Source of the DNA: Alloalcanivorax xiamenensis
GTDB lineage: Bacteria > Pseudomonadota > Gammaproteobacteria > Pseudomonadales > Alcanivoracaceae
Reading direction: 5' to 3'
NCBI RefSeq assembly: GCF_009846745.1
Contig: NZ_AQPF01000016.1
Coordinates: 1 to 64,000, forward strand
Length of the DNA: 64,000 bases
Part shown: positions 39,239 through 47,433 of the stretch, piece by piece
Numbering within the stretch: the first letter of the stretch is position 1
Layout of the letters: each line of letters starts with the position of its first letter
The notes under the pieces: generated by a model
Seen by the model: the letters and a program-made list of their open reading frames with translations, nothing else
What the model was told of the DNA's origin: nothing
The model's database searches: none
Translations under genes and position numbers: made by a program

Positions 39239-41737
39239 ATGACCACGAATGCTTTTATCCCCTGCGATTCCCTGCCGGTGGACGAGGTTCTGCCGGACCT
39301 GCTCGATGCCCTGAAACAGCATGGCGGCGCCGTGCTGGAAGCGCCGCCGGGAGCCGGTAAATCCACCCGCGTGCCGCTGGCTCTGCTGGACGCCGGCTGG
39401 CGTCAGGGGCGCCGTATTCTGATGCTGGAGCCGCGGCGGGTGGCGGCACGCTCGGTGGCGGCCTACATGGCATCGCGGCTGGATCAGCCGGTGGGCCAGC
39501 GGGTGGGCTATCGCACCCGGCTGGACAGCCGCGTGGGCAAGGACACGGTGATTGAAGTGGTCACCGAAGGTGTGCTCACCCGTATGCTGCATGAGGATCC
39601 GGTGCTGGAGCATTACGCGGCGGTGCTGTTCGACGAATTCCACGAGCGTTCCCTACAGGCGGATCTGGGGCTGGCCCTGGTGCAGGAAGTGCGTCAGGCA
39701 TTGCGTGAGGACCTGCGTTTGCTGGTGATGTCGGCGACCCTGGATGCGGAACCGCTGGGCCAGGGGCTGGCACTGCCGGTGGTGCGCAGTGAGGGGCGGC
39801 AGTACCCGGTGACGGTGCACTATCGGGCGCCGACGCGGGATCGTCACTGGCTGGATCATTGTGCCGATTGCGTGCGTGAGATGGCGGGCCAGGGCACGGT
39901 ACTGGTGTTCTTGCCCGGCGTCGGGGAAATCCGGCGTCTGAGCGAGGCGCTGGTTGGCCTGGGCTGTGCGGTGGAGATTTTGCATGGGCGCCTCGATGGC
40001 GATGAGCAGCAGCGGGTATTGCGCGCCAGTCAGAGCCCGAGAGTGGTGCTCGCCACCAATGTGGCGGAGACCAGTGTCACGCTGGACGGTGTCACCACGG
40101 TGGTGGACAGCGGTTTGCAGCGCAGCCCGCAATACGATCCACGGCGTCATCGCAGCCGCCTGACCACCCGCCGTATCAGCCTGGCTAACGCTGACCAGCG
40201 TGCCGGGCGCGCCGGGCGGCTTGGGCCGGGCCAGTGCCTGCGGTTGTGGTCCCGGGAGGAAGTACTGGCCCGGCATATTGAGGCGGAGACCAGCCAGGTG
40301 GCGCTGGACGGTCTGGTGCTGGATCTGGCCCGTTGGGGGTGCCGCGACCCCGGTGAATTGTTCTGGCTGACGCCGCCGCCGGCGGGGCCCTGGCGGGCGG
40401 CGAGGGCGCGGCTGAAACGGTTGGGCGCGCTCGATGAGAAGGGCGCGCTCAGCGAACTGGGGCGGGCGCTGGCGGAACTGCCAATGGACCCGGAGCAGGG
40501 GGCTCTGGTGGCGCGGGGTGATCAATACGGCTGCTCGGAAAGCGCGGCGGTACTGGCGTTGCTGATTCAGGACGCGCCGGCCGGGCTGGACCGGGAAGTG
40601 GATTTGCAACGGCGCTGGCAACGTTATCGAGCCCGCCCAGGGGATTGGCCGTTACTGCGTAAAGCATTGCGGCGTTTGCGCGGAGTGCGGGCGGATCGGG
40701 AGGAAGCCGATGCCCTTCTGCTGGGGCGGGTGCTGGCGGAGGCCTTTCCGGACGGCCTGGCCCGCCGGCGAGAGCAAGGCACGGGTCGTAATGCCGTCGC
40801 TGATGGCGCCCGTCGTGCCCTGGCTGACGGCTCTCGTTACCTTCTCGCTGACGGCTCTGGCGCCCGTCTGCCACCGGGCTCGGCGCTGGCGGCACATGAA
40901 TGGCTGGTGGTGCTGGACACCGACGGCGATCCCAAGGAGGGCCGTATCCGGCTGGCTTGGGGATTGGACGGGGACGCGCTGGTCAGGGTCTTGGAGCAGG
41001 CTCCATGGAGCGAACGGGTGGGATGGGACGAGCAGCGCGGGCGGGTCGTGGCCGAGCGGATACGCGCCCTGGGTCAGTTGGTGATTGAGCAGCGGCCGCT
41101 GCCCTCGCCATCGCCGGCGCTGATCGAGCAGGGTTTGCTGGCCGGTATCCGTCAGCGGGGGCTGTCGGTGCTGCCATGGGAACCCCGCTGGCGCCAGTGG
41201 CAAGCACGGGTGAACTGGATGCATCGGCTACGCCCGCAAGAGTGGCCGGCGGCGGACGATGGGGCGCTGCTGGATACGCTGGAGGACTGGTTGCTGCCGT
41301 TTCTCGCTGGCCGCCGAAGTTTGCGGGATCTGCGTGACCTGCTGTTAGGGCAAGCCTTATCACTGTGGCTTGGTCACGAACGGCAGGCGCGGTTGGATCA
41401 GTGGTTGCCGGAACGCTGCACGGTGGCGTCGGGGCGTGACGTGATGATCGATTATCTCCCCGAGGGCGGCCCGCGCCTGGAAGTGAAACTGCAGGAATGC
41501 TTCGGTATGGAAGCGCTGCCGTCCCTGGCCGATGGGCAACTGCCGCTGACCGCTTCGCTGTTGACCCCGGCCGGACGCCCGGCGGCCATCACCGGGGATC
41601 TCCACCGTTTCTGGCGGGAGGGGTACGCTGAGGTCCGCAAGGAATTGCGCGGCCGTTATCCCAAACACCCTTGGCCGGAGGACCCGCTGCACGCGGAGGC
41701 GACGGCGCGGACCAAGAAAGGCATGGGGCGGGGGTAA
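39239..41737 (+). CDS. hrpB: ATP-dependent RNA helicase HrpB
   Basis: An 832-residue DEAH-type helicase. Walker A GAGKST (about 38-43), DEFH box (about 131-134) in LFDEFHERSLQADL, SAT motif MSATLD, and QRAGRAGR motif VI as DQRAGRAGRLGPG, then the HA2/OB region and the HrpB C-terminal domain. HrpB processes RNA in E. coli; a specific role is not known. Around residues 510-545 a Ser/Ala/Asp-rich stretch (NAVADGARRALADGSRYLLA) interrupts the domain with near-repeats of ADGxR. Confidence 0.93.
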   Translation: MTTNAFIPCDSLPVDEVLPDLLDALKQHGGAVLEAPPGAGKSTRVPLALLDAGWRQGRRILMLEPRRVAARSVAAYMASRLDQPVGQRVGYRTRLDSRVGKDTVIEVVTEGVLTRMLHEDPVLEHYAAVLFDEFHERSLQADLGLALVQEVRQALREDLRLLVMSATLDAEPLGQGLALPVVRSEGRQYPVTVHYRAPTRDRHWLDHCADCVREMAGQGTVLVFLPGVGEIRRLSEALVGLGCAVEILHGRLDGDEQQRVLRASQSPRVVLATNVAETSVTLDGVTTVVDSGLQRSPQYDPRRHRSRLTTRRISLANADQRAGRAGRLGPGQCLRLWSREEVLARHIEAETSQVALDGLVLDLARWGCRDPGELFWLTPPPAGPWRAARARLKRLGALDEKGALSELGRALAELPMDPEQGALVARGDQYGCSESAAVLALLIQDAPAGLDREVDLQRRWQRYRARPGDWPLLRKALRRLRGVRADREEADALLLGRVLAEAFPDGLARRREQGTGRNAVADGARRALADGSRYLLADGSGARLPPGSALAAHEWLVVLDTDGDPKEGRIRLAWGLDGDALVRVLEQAPWSERVGWDEQRGRVVAERIRALGQLVIEQRPLPSPSPALIEQGLLAGIRQRGLSVLPWEPRWRQWQARVNWMHRLRPQEWPAADDGALLDTLEDWLLPFLAGRRSLRDLRDLLLGQALSLWLGHERQARLDQWLPERCTVASGRDVMIDYLPEGGPRLEVKLQECFGMEALPSLADGQLPLTASLLTPAGRPAAITGDLHRFWREGYAEVRKELRGRYPKHPWPEDPLHAEATARTKKGMGRG

Positions 41738-41772
41738 CACGTTTGCGGGTAACATGCCGCCGACAGCGCCGA

Positions 41773-41841
41773 TTCGCTGCCCAGGCAGCTTCCCTCAGCG
41801 GCTCCGTAGTGCTCTCTGTGGGAAGCTGCCTGGGCAGCGAA
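41773..41841. repeat. REP-like palindrome (family 2)
   Basis: Perfect 22-base arms (41773-41794 and 41820-41841; TTCGCTGCCCAGGCAGC... and its complement) around a 25-base loop. Same arm logic as 52577-52651 and 47312-47380. Between hrpB and the thioesterase, both in the same direction. Confidence 0.8.
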
Positions 41842-41982
41842 CAGCTTATTAGAGGTGCCGCCGGTGTCCCTTCCGTGTCGCTATTAGCCTGATTGACCAC
41901 GCATCCCGCAGTGTGATCGTTTCGGCCCTTTCCCTGGAACACGCCCTCTGCTATCAATAGCCGCTCTCGGAGGGAGCGAAAT

Positions 41983-42777
41983 ATGAAATTTGATTCCATT
42001 ATGGTTGCGGCTGAAGCCAATGAAATGATTCTGCCCGAGGGTTGGGGGCAGGGCCGTGCCACCTTTGGTGGCTTGATGGGGGCCATCCTGATCCGTCATA
42101 TGCAGGCGTATCTGGCGCGGGAACTGCCGGAGCCTCCGCCTTTGCGTTCTTTCGCTCTGACTTTTGTCGGTCCCGCTGTTCCGGGGCCGCTGGCGTTGAA
42201 CGCGGAAATCCTGCGCAGTGGTAAATCCGTGACCCAGATGCAGGTTACCGCCCGTCAGGAAGGGCAGGTGGTGAGCACCATGCTGGCCAGCCTGGGGCAC
42301 GCCCGCGACTCTTCCATCCGGGTTCAGGGGCCGGCGGCGCCGGACTGGAACCCCGCGGAAAAGTATCACGCCATTCCGTTCATGGAAGGTGTCTCGCCGG
42401 ACTTTCTGCGCGAGTTCGAAATGCGCCCGGTGGCCGGTCAGTTTCCTTATTCCGGTAGCGATAAGCCGGACTTCGAAGGCTACATGAGCTTCCGTGAACG
42501 CCCGGAGCGCCAGGATGCCGCCAGCCTGGCCTGCCTGGTGGACGTCTGGCCGCCGTCGGTGATTCCGATGCTGACCAAGCGCGTGCCGTCCAGCTCCATG
42601 ACCTGGATCATGGAGTTCCTGGAGGATCCGGCCGAGCTGCCCTGGACCGATCATTGGTTGTACACCGTGCACACCGATAGCTTCGCCGATGGCTACGGTC
42701 AGAATCGCTCGGTGATCTGGGATGGCGAAGGCCGTCCGGTGGCGTTCAGCCGCCAGACCATCGTGGTGTTTGGCTGA
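41983..42777 (+). CDS. TesB-type acyl-CoA thioesterase
   Basis: A 264-residue protein with two hotdog-like halves. The first holds TFGGLMGAILIRHMQAYL (substrate tunnel) and SFALTFVGPAVPG, the second SFRERPERQDAASLACLVDVWPPS and SSSMTWIMEF, with DGEGRPVAFSRQTIVVF at the end, as in TesB/medium-chain thioesterases. It likely hydrolyses acyl-CoA. Good Shine-Dalgarno (GGAGGGAG) before ATG 41983. Followed immediately by the acyltransferase gene. Confidence 0.87.
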   Translation: MKFDSIMVAAEANEMILPEGWGQGRATFGGLMGAILIRHMQAYLARELPEPPPLRSFALTFVGPAVPGPLALNAEILRSGKSVTQMQVTARQEGQVVSTMLASLGHARDSSIRVQGPAAPDWNPAEKYHAIPFMEGVSPDFLREFEMRPVAGQFPYSGSDKPDFEGYMSFRERPERQDAASLACLVDVWPPSVIPMLTKRVPSSSMTWIMEFLEDPAELPWTDHWLYTVHTDSFADGYGQNRSVIWDGEGRPVAFSRQTIVVFG

Positions 42778-42781
42778 TTCC

Positions 42782-43447
42782 ATGAGCGGGCTTGAATTGC
42801 CTCCTCTACATCCGGCGGATCTGGGCGCTCGGGTGCCACGTCGCGGCAGCGCCATGATGGCGCTGCTGGGCCGCTGGGTTCTCCGTGCCATCGGTTGGAA
42901 AGTGGTTGGGCGTTTGCCGGACATATCCCGGGCGGTGATGATCGCCGCTCCGCACACTTCCAATTACGATGGACTGGTGGGCATCAGCGCGATCCAGAGC
43001 CTGCGCCTGGACATCCGTTTCATGGCCAAGCACACCTTGTTCCGGGGCCCCACCGGCGTATTGCTCAAGGCGCTGGGGGGCATTCCGGTGCACCGGGGCC
43101 GCGCTGGCGGGTTGGTGGAAGAAACGCAGAGATTATTGGCCGCTGGCGACCCATTCTGGCTCGGCATCACGCCGGAAGGCACTCGCACCGGGGCGCGGGA
43201 ATGGAAGACCGGCTTCTATCGAATCGCCCTGGGGCTGGAATTGCCGATCATCGTGGTGACGTTCTGCTATCGGCGCAAGGAAGCGCGGATTCTGGACGCG
43301 TTCTGGCCCACCGGCGATGTGGAGAAGGATCTGGAAGCGATCTACGCCTTGCTGGACGACGTCGAGCCGCGCCATCCGGAAAGGCTGTCGGCGCCGCTCA
43401 AGCGCCGCCGGCAGTGGCGGGCAGGAGGCGGATCTCCTTACCAATGA
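42782..43447 (+). CDS. 1-acyl-glycerol-3-phosphate-like acyltransferase
   Basis: A 221-residue protein of the PlsC superfamily. Catalytic motif I is APHTSNYDG (His-x4-Asp type, HTSNYD), and motif III is PEGTRTGAREWKTGFYRIA. Its short length and DxxxR region resemble lysophospholipid-acyltransferase-like proteins. It begins four bases after the thioesterase stop, suggesting one transcript for acyl-chain handling. Its 3' end overlaps the end of an L,D-transpeptidase pseudogene on the other strand. Confidence 0.85.
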   Translation: MSGLELPPLHPADLGARVPRRGSAMMALLGRWVLRAIGWKVVGRLPDISRAVMIAAPHTSNYDGLVGISAIQSLRLDIRFMAKHTLFRGPTGVLLKALGGIPVHRGRAGGLVEETQRLLAAGDPFWLGITPEGTRTGAREWKTGFYRIALGLELPIIVVTFCYRRKEARILDAFWPTGDVEKDLEAIYALLDDVEPRHPERLSAPLKRRRQWRAGGGSPYQ

Positions 43448-43672
43448 ATCGTGATCGGCGTGCCGTCGGGGACTCCTGGCAAGACCTCCCTGATTTCCTC
43501 ATTGGTGACGGCGATGCACCCGTCGGTCCAGTCCCAATGGTGATGTAAACCTCCAAGCCAGTCCATTGCCCTTGGCCGCTGCCTGGTCGCGGGCGTCGAA
43601 GTAGGAGATGTGCAGCGACAGTGGGTGGGAAATACCGTACAGCGTGAGCCCGAAAAAGCCTACGACAAGAGA
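43438..43672 (-). pseudogene. remnant of a YkuD-family L,D-transpeptidase
   Basis: On the minus strand LHHHWDWTDGCIAVTNEEIR then PDGTPITIHW and stop (43438-43440) form the YkuD catalytic end, with the nucleophile Cys in TDGC. Upstream, in another frame, GFFGLTLYGISHPLSLHISYF then DARDQAAAKGNGLAW is the preceding conserved part. The segment between, including the usual GGxIMIHG, is deleted and the frame breaks. The N-terminus is missing. Clearly a decayed copy. Confidence 0.8.
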
Positions 43673-43701
43673 ACGACCGCTATAAGATTAAGGAGCGACG
43701 T

Positions 43702-43737
43702 ATGAGATCATCCCTGATTCATTTTGCGTTAGTTTAA
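43702..43737 (+). pseudogene. orphan 5' fragment with strong ribosome site
   Basis: AAGGAG at good spacing precedes an ATG and 11 codons (MRSSLIHFALV) ending in TAA. It looks like the start of a signal peptide cut off by a rearrangement. Located exactly at the border between the L,D-transpeptidase remnant and the AT-rich secreted-protein locus. Confidence 0.4.
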
Positions 43738-43750
43738 CATCAAAGCTGAA

Positions 43751-43772
43751 TGGCGCCGCTTTCGCGGCGCCA
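43751..43772 (-). terminator. hairpin after the AT-rich secreted-protein gene
   Basis: A perfect nine-pair GC stem (TGGCGCCGC/GCGGCGCCA) with a four-base loop lies 11 bases beyond the stop codon on the minus strand. The following tract is only partly T-rich. Confidence 0.65.
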
Positions 43773-43783
43773 TAACAAAGCAC

Positions 43784-45460
43784 CTAGATTTCTTCGGATG
43801 CGTAGTTGTTCTCCATTCCCAATTCCTTTGTGGATGACTTCACCGATGCGTTAAACGTAGTCGTGCTGCTACCGTAACTGAAAAGTACATGAAATTGGCT
43901 TTCAGCGTTAAGTATGGGGAGTATGCATTGCGATTGTGATGTGCAGGTATAGGGCAATTGAATGAGAGTTCCATCATCAAGCTCTAATCCCGTGATGAAA
44001 AATTTACCATTCGCCGAAAATCTCAAAATTACACGCCCTGTATCTGCTTGCCCGAAGTTGTTAATTCTGATCTTGCCTTTACCATTTTCGACATCTTGGA
44101 TGTTGACCGACAGATCGGAGTATTTCTGCGCTGCAGAATAAACGTAGTTATCTACAGAAGAAAGCCGTCTTGACCGTTGGTTCCCCGTCATGTCCCACCA
44201 TGTGTCAATCATCTGCTGTACCGGCAGATATCCGTCGATTATGTAATGTTCAAAAGAGTCCTCGTCTTCCCTATGTCGATCAATGGCTGTTTTTATGTCC
44301 TCTGCTCTAGGGATGCATAAAGTCTTGGGGTCTTTAGTCGCTATCCAAGTAACGCTTTTGTTCTCAGTCGCAATAAGTTTTCCGGCTGCATCATAATAGT
44401 TGCAGGCATACGAGTCAGGATGGTTAGGTAGCTGTATGTCCCCCTCGAAAATGGAGTGCAGGATGGTGCCGATTCGTATGCGACCATCCCCCATAGGGTA
44501 AGAATAATAGTGAGCATAACCCTGCCAGCCGGTGTTGTATAAACTGTCTCTGGATATAAAGAATCTCCAGCTCGGCTCGTCCATTGGGGCATCATATTCT
44601 CGGGAATCCGCATAGCCCGTTACCGTATCGTAGGTTGGGAATTGAGATCTAAAGTCATTTCGCCAGTATTCGATATCGCCAACCGCGCTTTCTGTGATAT
44701 ATGTGACTACATAGTCAAGTTGGGTTTTGAGTACCTTTTGTGTCTCTTCTTGTATCTCTTCTTCCGTCGCGTTGGGATTAATTTCATTAACGTATAGCCA
44801 GTGGGTGTATTCCCTCTGCATGAGCATTTGTATGCTGGCTATATTCATATAGCTGTGGAGGTTTTCTAAAGACTTGTCAGTCTTTATTTCCATCCTCTCT
44901 AATACGTAATTGGCGTCACTTATAAGGTTTTGAAGTAACCGGTAGTCGCTTTTTCTGCCTTCTTCAGATCGTGAGTTGTATATTCCATAATCTCGAATTA
45001 TGGTGTTCAGGCGGGCCATGGTTTCATCTTGAAATTGCTGCTCAACTGAATTAATGATTTCTTCTTTTGATGCGTCAATGGCATCAAGGATAAGCCTTGT
45101 CATTATCTCAATTTTTCTGGCAAGGCGAGCTTCGCCTGAACTTCCAGTTAAACTGATCATCCCATCGAACGAGATGAAAGGGCCGACAGATATTAGCCCT
45201 GAAAGACTTGATAGAATCTTTTTACCAAAAGTGTTGGCCAATGATTCCCCTAATAGGGTTAAGGCCCCTTTTTCAAACGCTTCGTTGATAGAATCCTCTA
45301 CCCAATCCTTAAATTTCTTCTCCACCTTCTTTGCTTGAGAGTAAAACCACGACGATCTTTCAGTATTATGTTCAGCGTAATTGTCTGAAATGGCGTTCCC
45401 CGAAGAAAGAAGAAGAGAACCGGCTAACATGAATGAGGATATTCCTTTACTAAATTCCAT
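43784..45460 (-). CDS. AT-rich secreted protein of unknown function
   Basis: 558 residues, family not recognised. Signal peptide: MEFSKGISSFMLAGSLLLSS, cleavage after GNA about residue 23. The first third is amphipathic helix with a hydrophobic, Gly/Ser-rich stretch around residues 66-106 (TLLGESLANTFGKKILSSLS), then long helices (AIDASKEEIINSVEQQFQDE, LLQNLISDANYVLERMEIKT). The C-terminal third is strand-rich with few cysteines. Base composition and codon use are clearly AT-richer than all neighbours, so transfer is likely. AAGGAG precedes ATG 45460. An alpha-helical pore-forming or toxin-like fold is a guess only. Confidence 0.85.
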   Translation of the reverse strand: MEFSKGISSFMLAGSLLLSSGNAISDNYAEHNTERSSWFYSQAKKVEKKFKDWVEDSINEAFEKGALTLLGESLANTFGKKILSSLSGLISVGPFISFDGMISLTGSSGEARLARKIEIMTRLILDAIDASKEEIINSVEQQFQDETMARLNTIIRDYGIYNSRSEEGRKSDYRLLQNLISDANYVLERMEIKTDKSLENLHSYMNIASIQMLMQREYTHWLYVNEINPNATEEEIQEETQKVLKTQLDYVVTYITESAVGDIEYWRNDFRSQFPTYDTVTGYADSREYDAPMDEPSWRFFISRDSLYNTGWQGYAHYYSYPMGDGRIRIGTILHSIFEGDIQLPNHPDSYACNYYDAAGKLIATENKSVTWIATKDPKTLCIPRAEDIKTAIDRHREDEDSFEHYIIDGYLPVQQMIDTWWDMTGNQRSRRLSSVDNYVYSAAQKYSDLSVNIQDVENGKGKIRINNFGQADTGRVILRFSANGKFFITGLELDDGTLIQLPYTCTSQSQCILPILNAESQFHVLFSYGSSTTTFNASVKSSTKELGMENNYASEEI

Positions 45461-45605
45461 TTTTACTCCTTGTTTGGCTCATGTTTCCTTGCAGTGAAAT
45501 GTATTTCATTGCGATTTCCATTTTTGCTTATTTGTAAATAAGATTCAATGTCATTTTCATAGGGGGAAGGATCACCAAAGTGAAAGAAACAGAGCACAGT
45601 ATTCG

Positions 45606-46844
45606 CTAGCCTACAAAGCTCTCGTACCCTCCCTGTTTCTCTCTGGCGCGGCGGATGAAGGACTCCCGGCCGAGGGCCGCGATCATGGCGTAACCCAGTG
45701 GCGTGGCGATGGCGTCACAGGCGGAACGCACGTGTTCGTCGAACGGCTCCAGGGAAGCCAGTTCCAGGATGCCAAGGGTGTGTTCGCCCTGCCGGATCGG
45801 CAGGAACAGTACCTCGCCGGGGCGGATCTGGCTGTGGCCGGTTTCCAGATCCATGTAGCCACCGGGTACTTCGTGGCGCACCGAGGCGCCCTGAATCTCC
45901 AGGGCCGAGGCGAGGAAACCGTCGCTTTTGATGTGGGACTGCTCCCGCGCCGTCTGGCCGAGCCCACGCGCCGCTTCCAGGTGCAGGCCGTCGTCCTCCA
46001 ATCGGTAGCCGGCGCCGGCCACCGCCGGAGTGTTTTCGATCAGAAACGCCAAGGTCTTGTCGAGCAGCTCGGTGACCCGCGGATTGCCGGCGATATGGGC
46101 GGTGAATTCATTCAGCAGACGCTGCCGCCGCGCTTCCCGGTCGGCATTGTCGCGCCAGCGTCGCAGCCGTTGTGACTCGGCGTTGCGCAGCAACATGTTG
46201 GCGAAGTTGCCGCGGGCACTGGCGTCGAGCATGTAGCCGTTCAAGGCGCATACCAGAAGCGGGAAACCGTAGTACAGCAGCAGTGAGATTGGTGTAATGC
46301 GCCAATCCTGATAAAGGGCCACGGCCAGGGCGATGATCAGGGCACCGAGGGACCAGAACAGGGTGCGGGTGGGCGGCAACCGCAGGATCGAGAAACCAAT
46401 GATCAGCACATAAACGGTTTCAAACGCCGCCACCTGGCCGAGGAAGTGGTCCTGCAGATGGATCGCGCCGATCAGGGTGCCGGACAGTGAGATCATCAGC
46501 GCCAGTCCGATCAATGTGGCCACCAGGCGTTGTACCGCTCGGATATGGATCGCCGCCAGCAGCAACACCAGGGAACAGGCAATGGGATAAACGCCGAGGG
46601 CCTGCCAACGGCTCAGCGAAGGGTCCTTCACCAGCAACGAGACCGGCACCACCACGATCAGGAAAATCGCCAGCAGGATGTACACCGATCGCCGGATCAA
46701 CTGGGTGGCGCGGCGTTCCGCGTAGACGATGTAATCGTCTTCCAGGGATCCGGGAAACCGTACCCAGAGAGTGCCCAGCGCGCGTTTCAGGGCGCGTTCC
46801 TGTTCCGCTTCCAGAGATCGCGTCTGAGTGCTGTCAGTGGCCAT
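45606..46844 (-). CDS. membrane protein with C-terminal GAF domain
   Basis: 412 residues. About six membrane helices cover residues 50-210 (7TM-like HATPase-sensor arrangement). A short coiled coil (residues about 225-255) follows, then a GAF domain (LLDKTLAFLIENTPAVAGAGYR, EVLFLPIRQGEHTLGILEL) to the C-terminus. It has no kinase, GGDEF, EAL or phosphatase output, which is unusual. It may be a truncated sensor or partner of another protein. ATG 46844 is used; an upstream extension has no membrane-compatible content. Divergent from the acyl-CoA-binding protein gene. Confidence 0.8.
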   Translation of the reverse strand: MATDSTQTRSLEAEQERALKRALGTLWVRFPGSLEDDYIVYAERRATQLIRRSVYILLAIFLIVVVPVSLLVKDPSLSRWQALGVYPIACSLVLLLAAIHIRAVQRLVATLIGLALMISLSGTLIGAIHLQDHFLGQVAAFETVYVLIIGFSILRLPPTRTLFWSLGALIIALAVALYQDWRITPISLLLYYGFPLLVCALNGYMLDASARGNFANMLLRNAESQRLRRWRDNADREARRQRLLNEFTAHIAGNPRVTELLDKTLAFLIENTPAVAGAGYRLEDDGLHLEAARGLGQTAREQSHIKSDGFLASALEIQGASVRHEVPGGYMDLETGHSQIRPGEVLFLPIRQGEHTLGILELASLEPFDEHVRSACDAIATPLGYAMIAALGRESFIRRAREKQGGYESFVG

Positions 46845-47001
46845 GGAGTCCCCCGTTCTTTGACGTTGCTGCTTATTATGTGGTCGCTTGCCCGGTTGCT
46901 TCCGTTGGTGGGTGCGGACACTATTTGCCGAACCGGGGCATGATAGCGCGCCGGGCAACGGACTAATGATAAATGGGTAACACAACCTGAAGGTACGAAT
47001 A

Positions 47002-47265
47002 ATGGCGTATGAAGAGCAATTTGAACAGGCCCGCAAGGACGTACAGACCCTGTCACGCAAGCCGGGCAACGATGACCTGTTGTATCTGTACGCCCATTTC
47101 AAGCAGGGCAGTGTCGGTGACGTGACCGGCAAGCGGCCGGGCATGCTGGATATGGTGGGGCGCGCCAAGTACGACGCTTGGGCCAGGCTCAAGGGCATGG
47201 ACCAGGACAGCGCGCGGCAAAACTACATCAGTAAGGTGGAAGCGTTGCTGAAGAGTCACGGTTGA
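47002..47265 (+). CDS. acyl-CoA-binding protein
   Basis: An 87-residue four-helix ACBP. Conserved ligand-contacting blocks are FEQARKDVQTLSRKPGNDDLLYLYAHFKQGSVGDV and the KYDAWARLKGM...AKNYISKVEALL region. ACBPs are small cytosolic carriers of long-chain acyl-CoA, common in eukaryotes and found in a minority of bacteria, often those rich in lipid metabolism. GAAGG precedes ATG 47002 by about eight bases. Confidence 0.93.
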   Translation: MAYEEQFEQARKDVQTLSRKPGNDDLLYLYAHFKQGSVGDVTGKRPGMLDMVGRAKYDAWARLKGMDQDSARQNYISKVEALLKSHG

Positions 47266-47311
47266 GAGCCGGACGCCAACGTGGCGGTCGGTGGGTAAGC
47301 CCACCGCCGCC

Positions 47312-47380
47312 TTCGCTGCTAAAGCAGCTTCCCACAGCGGCTTGGTAGTGCCTTCCGTGGGAAGCGGCCTTGGCCGCGAA
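47312..47380. repeat. REP-like palindrome (family 2), imperfect
   Basis: TTCGCTGCTAAAGCAGCTTCCCA (47312-47334) pairs imperfectly with TGGGAAGCGGCCTTGGCCGCGAA (47358-47380). Just before it, CGGTGGG-TAAG-CCCACCG forms a perfect 7-pair hairpin (47288-47305) downstream of the ACBP gene that may act as its terminator. Confidence 0.75.
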
Positions 47381-47433
47381 TGGAGCGTGCCTGTGAATTC
47401 CGGGACACCACTGATCCACGAACCGCGAGGGGC

